From assembly GCA_029250275.1 (NCBI GenBank), contig JAPFBP010000012.1, forward strand, positions 1 through 34,545: 34,545 nt of DNA. The letters are read 5' to 3'. Positions 7,161 to 14,801 of this stretch are shown here, in pieces (within the stretch, counting starts at the first letter, position 1; each line of letters opens with the position of its first letter). A model generated the notes under the pieces. It was not told where the DNA came from. It searched no databases and saw only the letters and a program-made list of their open reading frames with translations. This stretch comes from Candidatus Nitrosopumilus sp. Its GTDB lineage: Archaea > Thermoproteota > Nitrososphaeria > Nitrososphaerales > Nitrosopumilaceae. The position numbers were made by a program, and so were the translations under genes.

Positions 7161-7230
7161 TGGGAATGAGGAAATATTAGCCGCTCCAGTCTGAGCGAAA
7201 GCTTTGAAGAAGCCGCGACGAACCGACCCA
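7161..7230 (+). ncRNA. Candidate box C/D guide sRNA
   Basis: A GC-rich island lies in an AT-rich 188-base gap. In order it contains a terminal-stem half TGGG (7161-7164), a box C-like ATGAGGA (7166-7172), box D' CTGA (7191-7194), a C'-like TTGAAGA (7204-7210), a 12-base segment (7211-7222), a box D-like CCGA (7223-7226) and the pairing stem half CCCA (7227-7230). The 12-base guide spacing before D is ideal. The 18-base segment before D' is long. TTAAATAG at 7132-7139 is a plausible TATA box about 25 bases before 7161, and a T-run follows. Boxes C and D each deviate from consensus, so this remains a candidate. Confidence 0.42.
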
Positions 7231-7318
7231 TTTTATCGATCAATTGTTTTGACTCATTGATTTTGTAGACTATTTCATGGCATTATTTTAAATACAGATA
7301 AACAAAAACCCCAATATC

Positions 7319-8782
7319 GTGTCTGATTATGATGTTATAATCGCAGGAGGAGGTCTTGCTGGAACTATTACCGCACAATCAATTTCACATTATTCAAATC
7401 AAAATTTAAAAATTTTAGTTATTGATAGAAATACAGAATTTCTACCAGGTCGAAAATCACTTGCTGGATGGGTATGTGGAGATGCATGCTCCAAAGAAGC
7501 AGTTGATTTTATGACAGAGAGAATCAAAGTTGAATGGACCAGACCTGAAATTGAACACGATGTAAAAGGTGTAATGGCATTTTCACCAGATAAAGAAACT
7601 GCAATACCATTTGATGGTGCAGGATATATGTTAAATCGTCAAAAATTACCAGAAATTCAAAATGAAAGATGTAGAAAAATGGGTATTGAGTATGAATATG
7701 AAATTAATCTTACAGGTCTAATTTACGAAGGACAACAAGTAGTTGGAATACAAGGCATAGATAATAAAACAAAGCAACCATTCAAAAAAACATCAAAAAT
7801 TGTAATTGATGCAACAGGTGTTACATCAATGCTTAGAAATGGACTCCAAAACTCTACCAAAGTTGAAAAAAGAATCGATAGAAGAGATTTGGAATCAACT
7901 GGAAGATATATCATGCATTTTGAAAAAGGACAAAATAATCTTACAGAATTTGATCCTGATTATTGTATAATACATTTAGATCAAGACATTGCACCTGGTG
8001 GATATGGATGGGTATTTCCAAAAGGAGATACCAAAGTAAACATTGGATTAGGAGTTGAAAAAACTCTTTTAGATAAAAGAAATAAAAGATTAGGTAAAAA
8101 AGACAATGTTGAATCATTGATGAAAGAATATCTTCACAGAAATGTTGCAATCAAAAATGCAAAATTATCTGAAGAACCTCAAGACATCAATAATAATTCA
8201 GGAATATTCCAAGTTTCAGTTAGAAGACAAAATGATTGTATGGTATCAGGTGGATACATGATGGTTGGAGATTCTGCATGGATGCCAAAACCAATTGATG
8301 CTGGAGGTATAGGACCAGCTTTGATTGCAGGTACAATTATTGGAAATAATGTTGCACAAGCATTAGAAGCAAACGATGTTTCTGAAGCAAGTCTATGGCA
8401 ATACAATTTAGACTATATCAAAGAATACGGATACAAAACTGCAGGTCTTGAAATCTTTAGAAGATTGATTCAACAAATGTCTAATGAACAAATTAGTTAT
8501 GGAATGAAACACTTTTTGGGAAATATGGATGTAGAGTCAATTAGTAAAGGTGAACATCCTGACTTTTCAGGATTAGAAAAAATTGGAATGATAATTAGAG
8601 GTGCAATGAATAAAACAGTTGCAGATGGACTTAGATATACAACTAAAGAAAACCAATGGTTAGTAGAACATTACAATAACTATCCAAAAGATCCTTCAGG
8701 ATTTGAAGATTGGAACAAAGCATTGCATCAAAGACTAGATAATGCATTTATCAAAATAGAAGCATTTGATTCTAAGAACTAA
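7319..8782 (+). CDS. Geranylgeranyl reductase family FAD-dependent oxidoreductase
   Basis: This is probably the reductase that saturates the isoprenoid chains of archaeal membrane lipids (digeranylgeranylglycerophospholipid reductase) or of a related isoprenoid such as a quinone tail. The 487-aa protein has an N-terminal FAD-binding Rossmann motif (GGGLAG, residues 10-15), the family block VIDATGVTSMLRNGL in the middle, and the second flavin motif GDSAWMPKPIDAGGIGPAL. The start is GTG at 7319, and a TATA-like TTTTAAATA at 7287-7295 puts transcription at or near the GTG, as in a leaderless mRNA. It is separated from the upstream block by the candidate guide RNA. The precise substrate cannot be told from sequence. 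Confidence 0.9.
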   Translation: MSDYDVIIAGGGLAGTITAQSISHYSNQNLKILVIDRNTEFLPGRKSLAGWVCGDACSKEAVDFMTERIKVEWTRPEIEHDVKGVMAFSPDKETAIPFDGAGYMLNRQKLPEIQNERCRKMGIEYEYEINLTGLIYEGQQVVGIQGIDNKTKQPFKKTSKIVIDATGVTSMLRNGLQNSTKVEKRIDRRDLESTGRYIMHFEKGQNNLTEFDPDYCIIHLDQDIAPGGYGWVFPKGDTKVNIGLGVEKTLLDKRNKRLGKKDNVESLMKEYLHRNVAIKNAKLSEEPQDINNNSGIFQVSVRRQNDCMVSGGYMMVGDSAWMPKPIDAGGIGPALIAGTIIGNNVAQALEANDVSEASLWQYNLDYIKEYGYKTAGLEIFRRLIQQMSNEQISYGMKHFLGNMDVESISKGEHPDFSGLEKIGMIIRGAMNKTVADGLRYTTKENQWLVEHYNNYPKDPSGFEDWNKALHQRLDNAFIKIEAFDSKN

Positions 8783-8816
8783 TATTAAATATTGTTTAAA
8801 TCATTGAAAACATACT

Positions 8817-9626
8817 TTGGTAGAAACACAGTATCTCGATTGGAATAATTCAATTGAAATTCTAAACAAGGCATATGAGGCAGATCTTTTTGTGATTATA
8901 ATAGGTCCAAAAGGAACTGGGAAAACATCTCTAGTTAGAGATTTTGCCAAAAATAAGAATATCAATCTAGAATCCATCAATTTTAGTTTAAGAACCAGAG
9001 AAAGCCATTTGATTGGAACTAAAACGCTAACAGATGGAACAGTCAGTTTTGATGAAGGTCTGTTAATCAAATCAATGAAACGTGGAGATATGTTGTATCT
9101 AGATGAAATCAATTCAGCTGAAGCAGATGTACTACTCAGATTAGATGAAGCATTAGATCACAGACGTCAAATTGTATTAAAAGAATCAACGGGTGAAGTT
9201 ATTAAAGCAAAAGATGGTTGGTTTGTAGTTGCAACAATTAATCCATTATCACATAGTGGAACAAAAGAATTACCACCACAATTACTAAGTAGATTTCCAG
9301 TACGAATTAGATTAGAATATCCACCAGAAAGTATAGAATTAGAAATTGTAAAAAAACATGTTTCAGGAAATCATGATTCAGGAAATCATGATTCAGAAAT
9401 AATTCAAGCAATCAAACTAGCAAATACCTTAAGACAGGCTGCAGCAGTTGAAGAATTATTTTATTCACCTAGCTTAAGGGAAACAATTGCTTTTGCTAAA
9501 TTATTAGATAAAGGAATGTCACCAAAAAAAGTAGCTGAAATTGTTTTTGGAAATGTCTATACACAGTGGGGGGATATAGAATACCAAAAAGTAAGTGACA
9601 TCATAACTTCAATGTTTGGAAACTAA
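8817..9626 (+). CDS. MoxR-type AAA+ ATPase (NorQ/CbbQ/GvpN-like)
   Basis: This is a MoxR-family AAA+ ATPase, a group that remodels or activates partner enzymes together with a VWA-domain protein (established for CbbQ-CbbO and NorQ-NorD). The 269-aa product has Walker A GPKGTGKTS (30-38), Walker B MLYLDE (92-97), sensor 1 ATINP (139-143) and an arginine finger in LLSRF (R159). An in-frame tandem copy of SGNHD occurs at residues 183-192, from a 15-base duplication. The start is TTG at 8817, with TTTAAATC about 20 bases upstream as a TATA candidate. The stop is immediately followed by the ATG of the VWA gene, so the two form an operon. The client enzyme is unknown. Confidence 0.93.
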   Translation: MVETQYLDWNNSIEILNKAYEADLFVIIIGPKGTGKTSLVRDFAKNKNINLESINFSLRTRESHLIGTKTLTDGTVSFDEGLLIKSMKRGDMLYLDEINSAEADVLLRLDEALDHRRQIVLKESTGEVIKAKDGWFVVATINPLSHSGTKELPPQLLSRFPVRIRLEYPPESIELEIVKKHVSGNHDSGNHDSEIIQAIKLANTLRQAAAVEELFYSPSLRETIAFAKLLDKGMSPKKVAEIVFGNVYTQWGDIEYQKVSDIITSMFGN

Positions 9627-11189
9627 ATGCAAGCAATTCAACTTCAAAACGATTCTTTAGTTGAAATAGCAACTTTTCTTGTTAGAAGATGGTCTGAAAA
9701 AGACAACATAGTAGTAGAAATTTCAGATAAAACAGAAACTAAAACACGTCTAAAAGAAAATAAAGTAATCTTGACTCCATTAGAAAAAAGAATTGGAAAT
9801 GATTTTCAAAAATATCGTCAATTTAGAACCTCACTATGGTATGAGGGTATGAGAATAAAATACTGTAAAAAAATTCTTAGTGATGATCATGCATTTGGAT
9901 TTATTCTAAATACAATGGAAACTCAAAGAATTGAGCAATTAGGAAGAAAGATTTGGAAAGGGATGGATGAAGAAATTATTTTTAATTATACTTACATGTT
10001 GGTGGCAAGACCACAACTACACACAGTTTATGGAAAAGCAAGGATTGTAGAGGCATTTTATCAATATTTTATGTTTGGTGTCTTGAAAGGGGAGATTCAA
10101 TCAAGTAACTTTAAAAAAATAAAAAAAGCATCAACATTTGCAAAATCAATTGTCAACCAAGCAGTAAAAGAAAAACAAGATACTGATTGGGTTGGAAAAA
10201 ATGTTACTGAAATTATAAAAATATTAGATATTGATTCTCTCCTAACAATTCCAATTTCTCTACCATTTATGAAAGTAGGAATGGCATTATCAGAAGAAGA
10301 ACTACTAAAAGTGCTTAAAGTAATTTCTAAAAATAAAGAAGGTGATTTAGGCAAAATTGATCCAGTATCGGTTATTCGAGGCGATGATGTTTATGATGAA
10401 TATAAAGTACTAGTGGAGGAAAATAAAAAAACTGAAAACAAAGGATTGGCAACTGAAACAATAGGAATTCAAATTCCATCAACAAGAAATATTGATGAAA
10501 CAACAATTTATGATATGAGCCTGATTAATGGATTAAAAACAAAATTCAAAGAATGGAAAACAGGTTGGAAAGAACAGCATCTTAGTTCAGGAGATGAATT
10601 TGATGAAGAGAGCTACATAGAGGGTAACGAGCCATTTTTTACAGATATTAAAAAATCGATTAAAACTAAAATTGTAATTCTGCTAGATCATTCATCTAGT
10701 ATTGCATCAGATGCAATTGAATACAAAAAAGCAACTTTAGCGTTATGTGAAGTATTATCTTTTCTCAAAGTAAAATTTGCAGTCTATGCATTTAGTACTG
10801 AAAATAGATCAATGGTTTGTTGGTCAATCAAACCAGAAAATGTAAAATGGAATAGTATAACTGCAAAAAGATTAGCACAAATTGTTGCTAACGGTTCAAC
10901 ACCATTAGCTGAAGTCTATGACAAAATATTTCCAATTTTACAGTCAAAAAGACCAGACATTTTTTTGACATTAACTGATGGAGAACCATCAGATCCGGAT
11001 GCAGTAAGAAATATGACCAAATCTTTCAAAAATTTAGGAATTAGTATGGTTGCTTTAGGACTAGGTCCAAATACTGTAAGAGTAACCACTATAGCAAATA
11101 ATCTTAGACATTTAGGATATGAAAAAACCATGGCAGTTAGTAGACTGAAAGATATTCCAAATAAGGTCATTAGTATTTTAGATATGTAA
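9627..11189 (+). CDS. VWA-domain protein, partner of the MoxR ATPase (NorD/CbbO-like)
   Basis: This 520-aa protein has a C-terminal von Willebrand factor A domain (about residues 345-518) with a complete metal-ion-dependent adhesion site: DHSSS (354-358), the Thr in GSTP (423-426) and TDGEPSD (450-456). The long N-terminal region (1-340) is helical and charged and has no recognised catalytic motif. In NorD and CbbO the MIDAS links the AAA+ ring to the target enzyme, so an intact site argues for the same adaptor role here (inference). It starts at ATG 9627 with no gap after the ATPase stop. The operon lies about 8 kb from amoB. Ammonia oxidisers of this group have no known RuBisCO, so the target must be something else. 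Confidence 0.92.
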   Translation: MQAIQLQNDSLVEIATFLVRRWSEKDNIVVEISDKTETKTRLKENKVILTPLEKRIGNDFQKYRQFRTSLWYEGMRIKYCKKILSDDHAFGFILNTMETQRIEQLGRKIWKGMDEEIIFNYTYMLVARPQLHTVYGKARIVEAFYQYFMFGVLKGEIQSSNFKKIKKASTFAKSIVNQAVKEKQDTDWVGKNVTEIIKILDIDSLLTIPISLPFMKVGMALSEEELLKVLKVISKNKEGDLGKIDPVSVIRGDDVYDEYKVLVEENKKTENKGLATETIGIQIPSTRNIDETTIYDMSLINGLKTKFKEWKTGWKEQHLSSGDEFDEESYIEGNEPFFTDIKKSIKTKIVILLDHSSSIASDAIEYKKATLALCEVLSFLKVKFAVYAFSTENRSMVCWSIKPENVKWNSITAKRLAQIVANGSTPLAEVYDKIFPILQSKRPDIFLTLTDGEPSDPDAVRNMTKSFKNLGISMVALGLGPNTVRVTTIANNLRHLGYEKTMAVSRLKDIPNKVISILDM

Positions 11190-11271
11190 GTTAAAAATTG
11201 AAAATGAAATAATTTTATATTGTATCAGATATTTTATATGAGTAAAAAATTGACTACATCCAGAGAAAAAT

Positions 11272-12813
11272 ATGTCAGAAAACGAATTCGATAAACCACT
11301 GCTTGAAAAATTTGAACAAGAAATTTGGAGTAAAATCCCTCATCTAGAAGAAGGTAAAGTAATTAATGCAACACCATTGATTGATCTTACAAGTGATTTT
11401 AAGGAATGTGCAAAAAATCTCTACAAACTGGATATTTCAGATTTAGACTTGAAAATATATGGAAAATTTGATTCTAACTTAGTGTCAGGTTCAATCAAAA
11501 TTAGACCTGCTATTCACATCATGCATGATGCAATTAAAACTGGGAAACTAAAAAGTAATCAAACAATAATTGAAGCAACATCAGGAAATTTTGGAATTGC
11601 ACTTGGACAAATGTCAAAACTGGGATTAACAGTTGTTGCATTAGTTTCAAGAAAATTACAAGAAGGAGTCTTTAAGGAATTAAGAAATGAAAATATTCGC
11701 ATAATGGATCTAGATATGGATATTTGTCCTGCTCCGGGAATGAAAAATAGTGATGTGGATGCATTAGTTGCAAAAGCTACTGCAGCAAATATTCGTTCTC
11801 AGTTAGCAGAATTAGGTTTTGATCCTACAATTTACGATAAATCAATTTCTGAAGTTGAAACATTGTTAGCTGCACAAGACATAATCAATTTAGCAAAATT
11901 ACTTTCAAAAATTTATGGTTGTTTTTGTCCAGAACAATACGATAATGAATTAAACATTGATGTTCATAAAACAATTACAGCTGTAGAAATCGACCAACAA
12001 TTACATGAAAATAATGATTCATTAGAAAACTATAGAATAATCTGCTCATTTGGAACCGGTGGTACATCTAGTGGATTAAGTATCTACATGAATCAAAAAT
12101 ATGGGAAAAAAGCAATACATGTAGTGTTCCCAGTTCCAGGTCAAGATGTTGCAGGAATTAGAACAAAAGCAAAGGCAAATGGACTAAAGATGTACAATCC
12201 AGATGCATATGCTGCTCAACATGAGGTTGATTTTGGACAAACAAAACATTTGCTAAAATTTTTTGTAGATAAAGGTCACAATATTGGTGAAAGTACAGCA
12301 CTTGCATTGTATGCTATTTTAGAAATGGTAAGTGATGGGGATAAGGGAAAATTTGTAGTTGTAGTAGCTGACGGTATAGAAAAATATAGAAAAAATTTAG
12401 AAGCAATGTCAGCCAATAAGCGTATTCAAGTTTCTTTAGAAGAAGCAGTATCCAGTATTCAAGAATATGATAAAATAATATGGGCCCATCCTTCATATAC
12501 ACCAAAAGAGAAAGGAATTGAAATTATTGCTAAATCTTTAGGCGTAGATAAAGAAAAAATTGTAATACAAAAAGCAAGTACCATCAATCAATTATTATCA
12601 ACACAACAAATTCCAGAAGAACTAAGCAAAGAACTAGATGGATCTAAAGGTAAATCATTGCTAATTTGTATGGCTGGAAATACATCATTAATGATTGCCC
12701 AAATACTTGCAAGTAAAGGCATAGTAACTGAAAGCTTGAATGGAGGTATAACAAATTTGCCTGAAGGACAAGGTAAAAATCCAGGTGAATTTATCAAAGC
12801 AGCTACAGAATAA
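11272..12813 (+). CDS. Fold-type II PLP enzyme fused to a rhodanese-like C-terminal domain
   Basis: This 513-aa protein starts with a PLP-dependent domain of the cysteine synthase/threonine synthase superfamily. The probable Schiff-base lysine is K76 in SGSIKIRPA, the substrate loop is SGNFG (104-108), and the phosphate-binding loop is GTGGTSSG (261-268). Residues about 386-500 look rhodanese-like, with CMAGNTS (C466 as candidate sulfur carrier) and ESLNGGITNLPEG, a rhodanese ending. The two parts suggest sulfur transfer linked to beta-replacement on an amino acid, perhaps cysteine or homocysteine synthesis (inference). An insert between the SGNFG and GTGGTSSG loops is longer than usual for the family. 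The start is ATG at 11272. A short out-of-frame ORF begins upstream at 11238 and overlaps it. Confidence 0.85.
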   Translation: MSENEFDKPLLEKFEQEIWSKIPHLEEGKVINATPLIDLTSDFKECAKNLYKLDISDLDLKIYGKFDSNLVSGSIKIRPAIHIMHDAIKTGKLKSNQTIIEATSGNFGIALGQMSKLGLTVVALVSRKLQEGVFKELRNENIRIMDLDMDICPAPGMKNSDVDALVAKATAANIRSQLAELGFDPTIYDKSISEVETLLAAQDIINLAKLLSKIYGCFCPEQYDNELNIDVHKTITAVEIDQQLHENNDSLENYRIICSFGTGGTSSGLSIYMNQKYGKKAIHVVFPVPGQDVAGIRTKAKANGLKMYNPDAYAAQHEVDFGQTKHLLKFFVDKGHNIGESTALALYAILEMVSDGDKGKFVVVVADGIEKYRKNLEAMSANKRIQVSLEEAVSSIQEYDKIIWAHPSYTPKEKGIEIIAKSLGVDKEKIVIQKASTINQLLSTQQIPEELSKELDGSKGKSLLICMAGNTSLMIAQILASKGIVTESLNGGITNLPEGQGKNPGEFIKAATE

Positions 12814-12816
12814 ATC

Positions 12817-13272
12817 TTGAAATGTCTTTCAATTTCTCAACCATTTGCTGATTTAATTATTTCAGGAAAAAAAAGTATAGAATTAAGAAATTGGAATACT
12901 AATTTTCGGGGAGAGTTTTTAGTTCATGCTCCATTAAAGATAAGAACGGATGATGTTAAAAGATTAAAAATTAATAAAAAATTTGTTACAGGTTCAATTA
13001 TTGGTAAAGTTCAGCTTTACGATGTAAAAAAATACAATTCAATAAAAGAAATTACTTTAGATCAAAAATTTCATTTCTCAACAAAAAAATTCCAAACTAA
13101 AACTTTTGGATTTTTGTTAAAAAATGCAAAACCGTTAAGAATTCCAATTCCATGGAAAGGTCAATTAGGAATCTTTGATGTAAATTTTCCAAAAACTAAA
13201 ATCAAAAACAAAGAAATTGTATCAGATATCATAGATGAAGAATATCGTTATCAGTGGATTGGACATCATTAG
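12817..13272 (+). CDS. ASCH-domain protein
   Basis: This 151-aa protein has a clear ASCH domain, a PUA-related fold expected to bind RNA or nucleotides. The N-terminal block reads CLSISQPFADLIISGKKSIE, followed by LRNWNTNFRGEFLVHAP and, later, GKVQLYDVKKY, the usual order of family motifs. The C-terminal WKGQLGIFDVNF completes the fold. Some ASCH proteins hydrolyse N4-acetylcytidine and others are proposed transcription coactivators. Which applies here cannot be said. The start is TTG at 12817, three bases after the PLP-enzyme stop, so it is probably co-transcribed with that gene. The TBP promoter begins just after its stop. Confidence 0.85.
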   Translation: MKCLSISQPFADLIISGKKSIELRNWNTNFRGEFLVHAPLKIRTDDVKRLKINKKFVTGSIIGKVQLYDVKKYNSIKEITLDQKFHFSTKKFQTKTFGFLLKNAKPLRIPIPWKGQLGIFDVNFPKTKIKNKEIVSDIIDEEYRYQWIGHH

Positions 13273-13305
13273 AAAAATCTAAAATTTCTAAAAAAATTTG
13301 GCTAG

Positions 13306-13328
13306 TATATATAAAGCCATATATAAAG
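13306..13328 (+). promoter_or_regulatory. Two tandem TATA boxes in the TBP promoter
   Basis: TATATATAAAG at 13306-13316 is followed, 12 bases on, by CATATATAAAG at 13318-13328. The first box is placed to start transcription at about 13337, giving a leaderless message from the ATG at 13338. The second lies between the first box and that start, where bound TBP would block the initiation complex. Confidence 0.7.
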
Positions 13329-13337
13329 ACCCTCGAT

Positions 13338-13901
13338 ATGCCTCAAACAAAACCTATTGTTAGTCTAGAAAATGTTGTTGCATCTGCATCAGTAGATCAA
13401 AAAATAGATCTTATTGAAATCACTAAAAAATTTCCAGATACAGAATACAATCCAGAACAGTTTCCAGGGCTTGTTTTTAGATTAACTAAACCAAAAACTG
13501 CCACATTAATTTTTAGAACAGGAAAGATGGTGTGTACAGGAGCAAAATCTGAAGAGATGGCAATTAAAGCAGTCAATACCGTTGTTCAAATGTTACGAAA
13601 AAGTAAAATAAAAATAAAAAAGGATGCAGTAATTACGGTTCAAAATATGGTAGCTTCAATTAATCTTGGTGGCAGAATCCATTTAGAAAAAGCGGCTCGA
13701 ACTTTAGCTAGAAGTATGTATGAACCAGAACAATTTCCAGGGCTAATTCATAGAATGATTGATCCAAAAACAGTGATATTGTTATTTGCGTCAGGAAAAC
13801 TAGTGTGTACAGGAGCAAAAAATGAATCAGATGTTTATCGTTCTGTTCACAATTTACATGCGCTATTAGAAGAAAAGAATCTAATGATGTATGATCAATG
13901 A
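13338..13901 (+). CDS. tbp: TATA-binding protein (TBP)
   Basis: This is the general archaeal transcription factor that binds TATA boxes and recruits TFB and RNA polymerase. The 187-aa product contains the two direct repeats that form the saddle, each with PEQFPGL followed by a GKxVCTGAK block: PEQFPGLVFRL with GKMVCTGAK in the first half and PEQFPGLIHRM with GKLVCTGAK in the second. A short N-terminal tail (MPQTKP) precedes the core. The ATG at 13338 is chosen because the open frame upstream runs into the ASCH gene and its promoter. Tandem strong TATA boxes directly upstream suggest TBP may limit its own synthesis (inference). Confidence 0.98.
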   Translation: MPQTKPIVSLENVVASASVDQKIDLIEITKKFPDTEYNPEQFPGLVFRLTKPKTATLIFRTGKMVCTGAKSEEMAIKAVNTVVQMLRKSKIKIKKDAVITVQNMVASINLGGRIHLEKAARTLARSMYEPEQFPGLIHRMIDPKTVILLFASGKLVCTGAKNESDVYRSVHNLHALLEEKNLMMYDQ

Positions 13902-13920
13902 TTTTGGGATATTTTAAAAA

Positions 13921-14142
13921 TTGACTAAAGATATTTTTGAGGAACAAAAGATCAAATTAACTCCTGAAACAGGCTTTGATTTAGTTGGGATAGATTATTT
14001 TGCAGAACCAGGTAATCAATTGTACCTAGTAGAGCATTTTGAAATGTATCAAGATGCTCTAAATGCAAAAAAGGATCGAAAAAATCAGGATGAATATTTT
14101 GTGCTTTACAAAGGAACAGGAAATGAATTTTTCTGTAGATAG
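13921..14142 (+). CDS. Small conserved hypothetical protein
   Basis: This 73-aa acidic protein is not recognised. It begins with TTG at 13921, the first usable start codon in the frame. The next in-frame ATG is too far inside, at FEMYQ. It has no membrane segment. The composition (aromatic residues spread through EPGNQLYLVEHFEMYQDALN and DEYFVLYKGTGNEFF) suggests a compact alpha/beta fold. It follows tbp by 19 bases, so it may share that transcript. The low GC content and codon use match the neighbours. No function is assigned. Confidence 0.6.
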   Translation: MTKDIFEEQKIKLTPETGFDLVGIDYFAEPGNQLYLVEHFEMYQDALNAKKDRKNQDEYFVLYKGTGNEFFCR

Positions 14143-14210
14143 ATTAGAATAATCATAAAACTTTACTAAATTTTACACAATCTCTTATCATTTGGTTTAA
14201 AAATCAAAAA

Positions 14211-14801
14211 ATGATGCCTAATGAAACAGTAGATTTAATCGATACATTATATAAAAAGGAAAATCCGGTGCAATCTCAACAAATATCTAAACAAATCATT
14301 CGTAATAGCCCAAAGGCAAAATATCAAATTTTTGATGAATCAGAGTTTACACGTGGAAGAGAGGTTCTAGGTGATCTTATTGTACATGGTATGATGGCCT
14401 CAGGTGGTACGGATATTGACTGGTTAATTGAACATAGAGGAGGATTCATCATTTTAGAATTCAAGGGATTTCATAATGATAAAATCAACATAGCAAAAGG
14501 GCAGATGATAGCATACGAAAAACTACATGAAAAATTAAACATGACAACAAAATGTTATCTTTACGTAGTTGGATGTGATGATATTGATTTTTCTAATCCA
14601 GATTCAAAAATATGGATTTTTGAAATGAATCAATGGAAATCAGGTGCAATACCAAAGAATACTACGGATATTTATGGTGAATATGCTGATAAACAAAACA
14701 AATTCATCGTTTATCGTGAATACATGAATGAAATTAGTGTAGAAAAATTACGAGATTTGGTAGATTCACATTGGAAAGAATTTGAAAAAATTATGCAGTA
14801 A
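14211..14801 (+). CDS. RecB-like PD-(D/E)XK nuclease domain protein
   Basis: This 196-aa protein has the signature of a PD-(D/E)XK nuclease core: acidic residues D68 and D70 in GGTDIDWLIEH, then the central strand ILEFK with E83 and K85, then QMIAY (98-102), which fits the QxxxY motif of the RecB/Cas4 group. I see no iron-sulfur cysteines of the Cas4 or AddB kind and no CRISPR array nearby. The protein is short, essentially a lone nuclease domain with a helical C-terminus. It starts at ATG 14211, with a second ATG directly after. It converges on the membrane-protein gene, overlapping it by 11 bases. The substrate is unknown. A repair role is a guess. Confidence 0.72.
   Translation: MMPNETVDLIDTLYKKENPVQSQQISKQIIRNSPKAKYQIFDESEFTRGREVLGDLIVHGMMASGGTDIDWLIEHRGGFIILEFKGFHNDKINIAKGQMIAYEKLHEKLNMTTKCYLYVVGCDDIDFSNPDSKIWIFEMNQWKSGAIPKNTTDIYGEYADKQNKFIVYREYMNEISVEKLRDLVDSHWKEFEKIMQ

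Noticed and set aside
14211-14801. Cas4 or other CRISPR-associated nuclease
   Set aside because: The QxxxY and ExK motifs are there, but the four iron-sulfur cysteines are missing and no repeat array or cas gene lies in the window.
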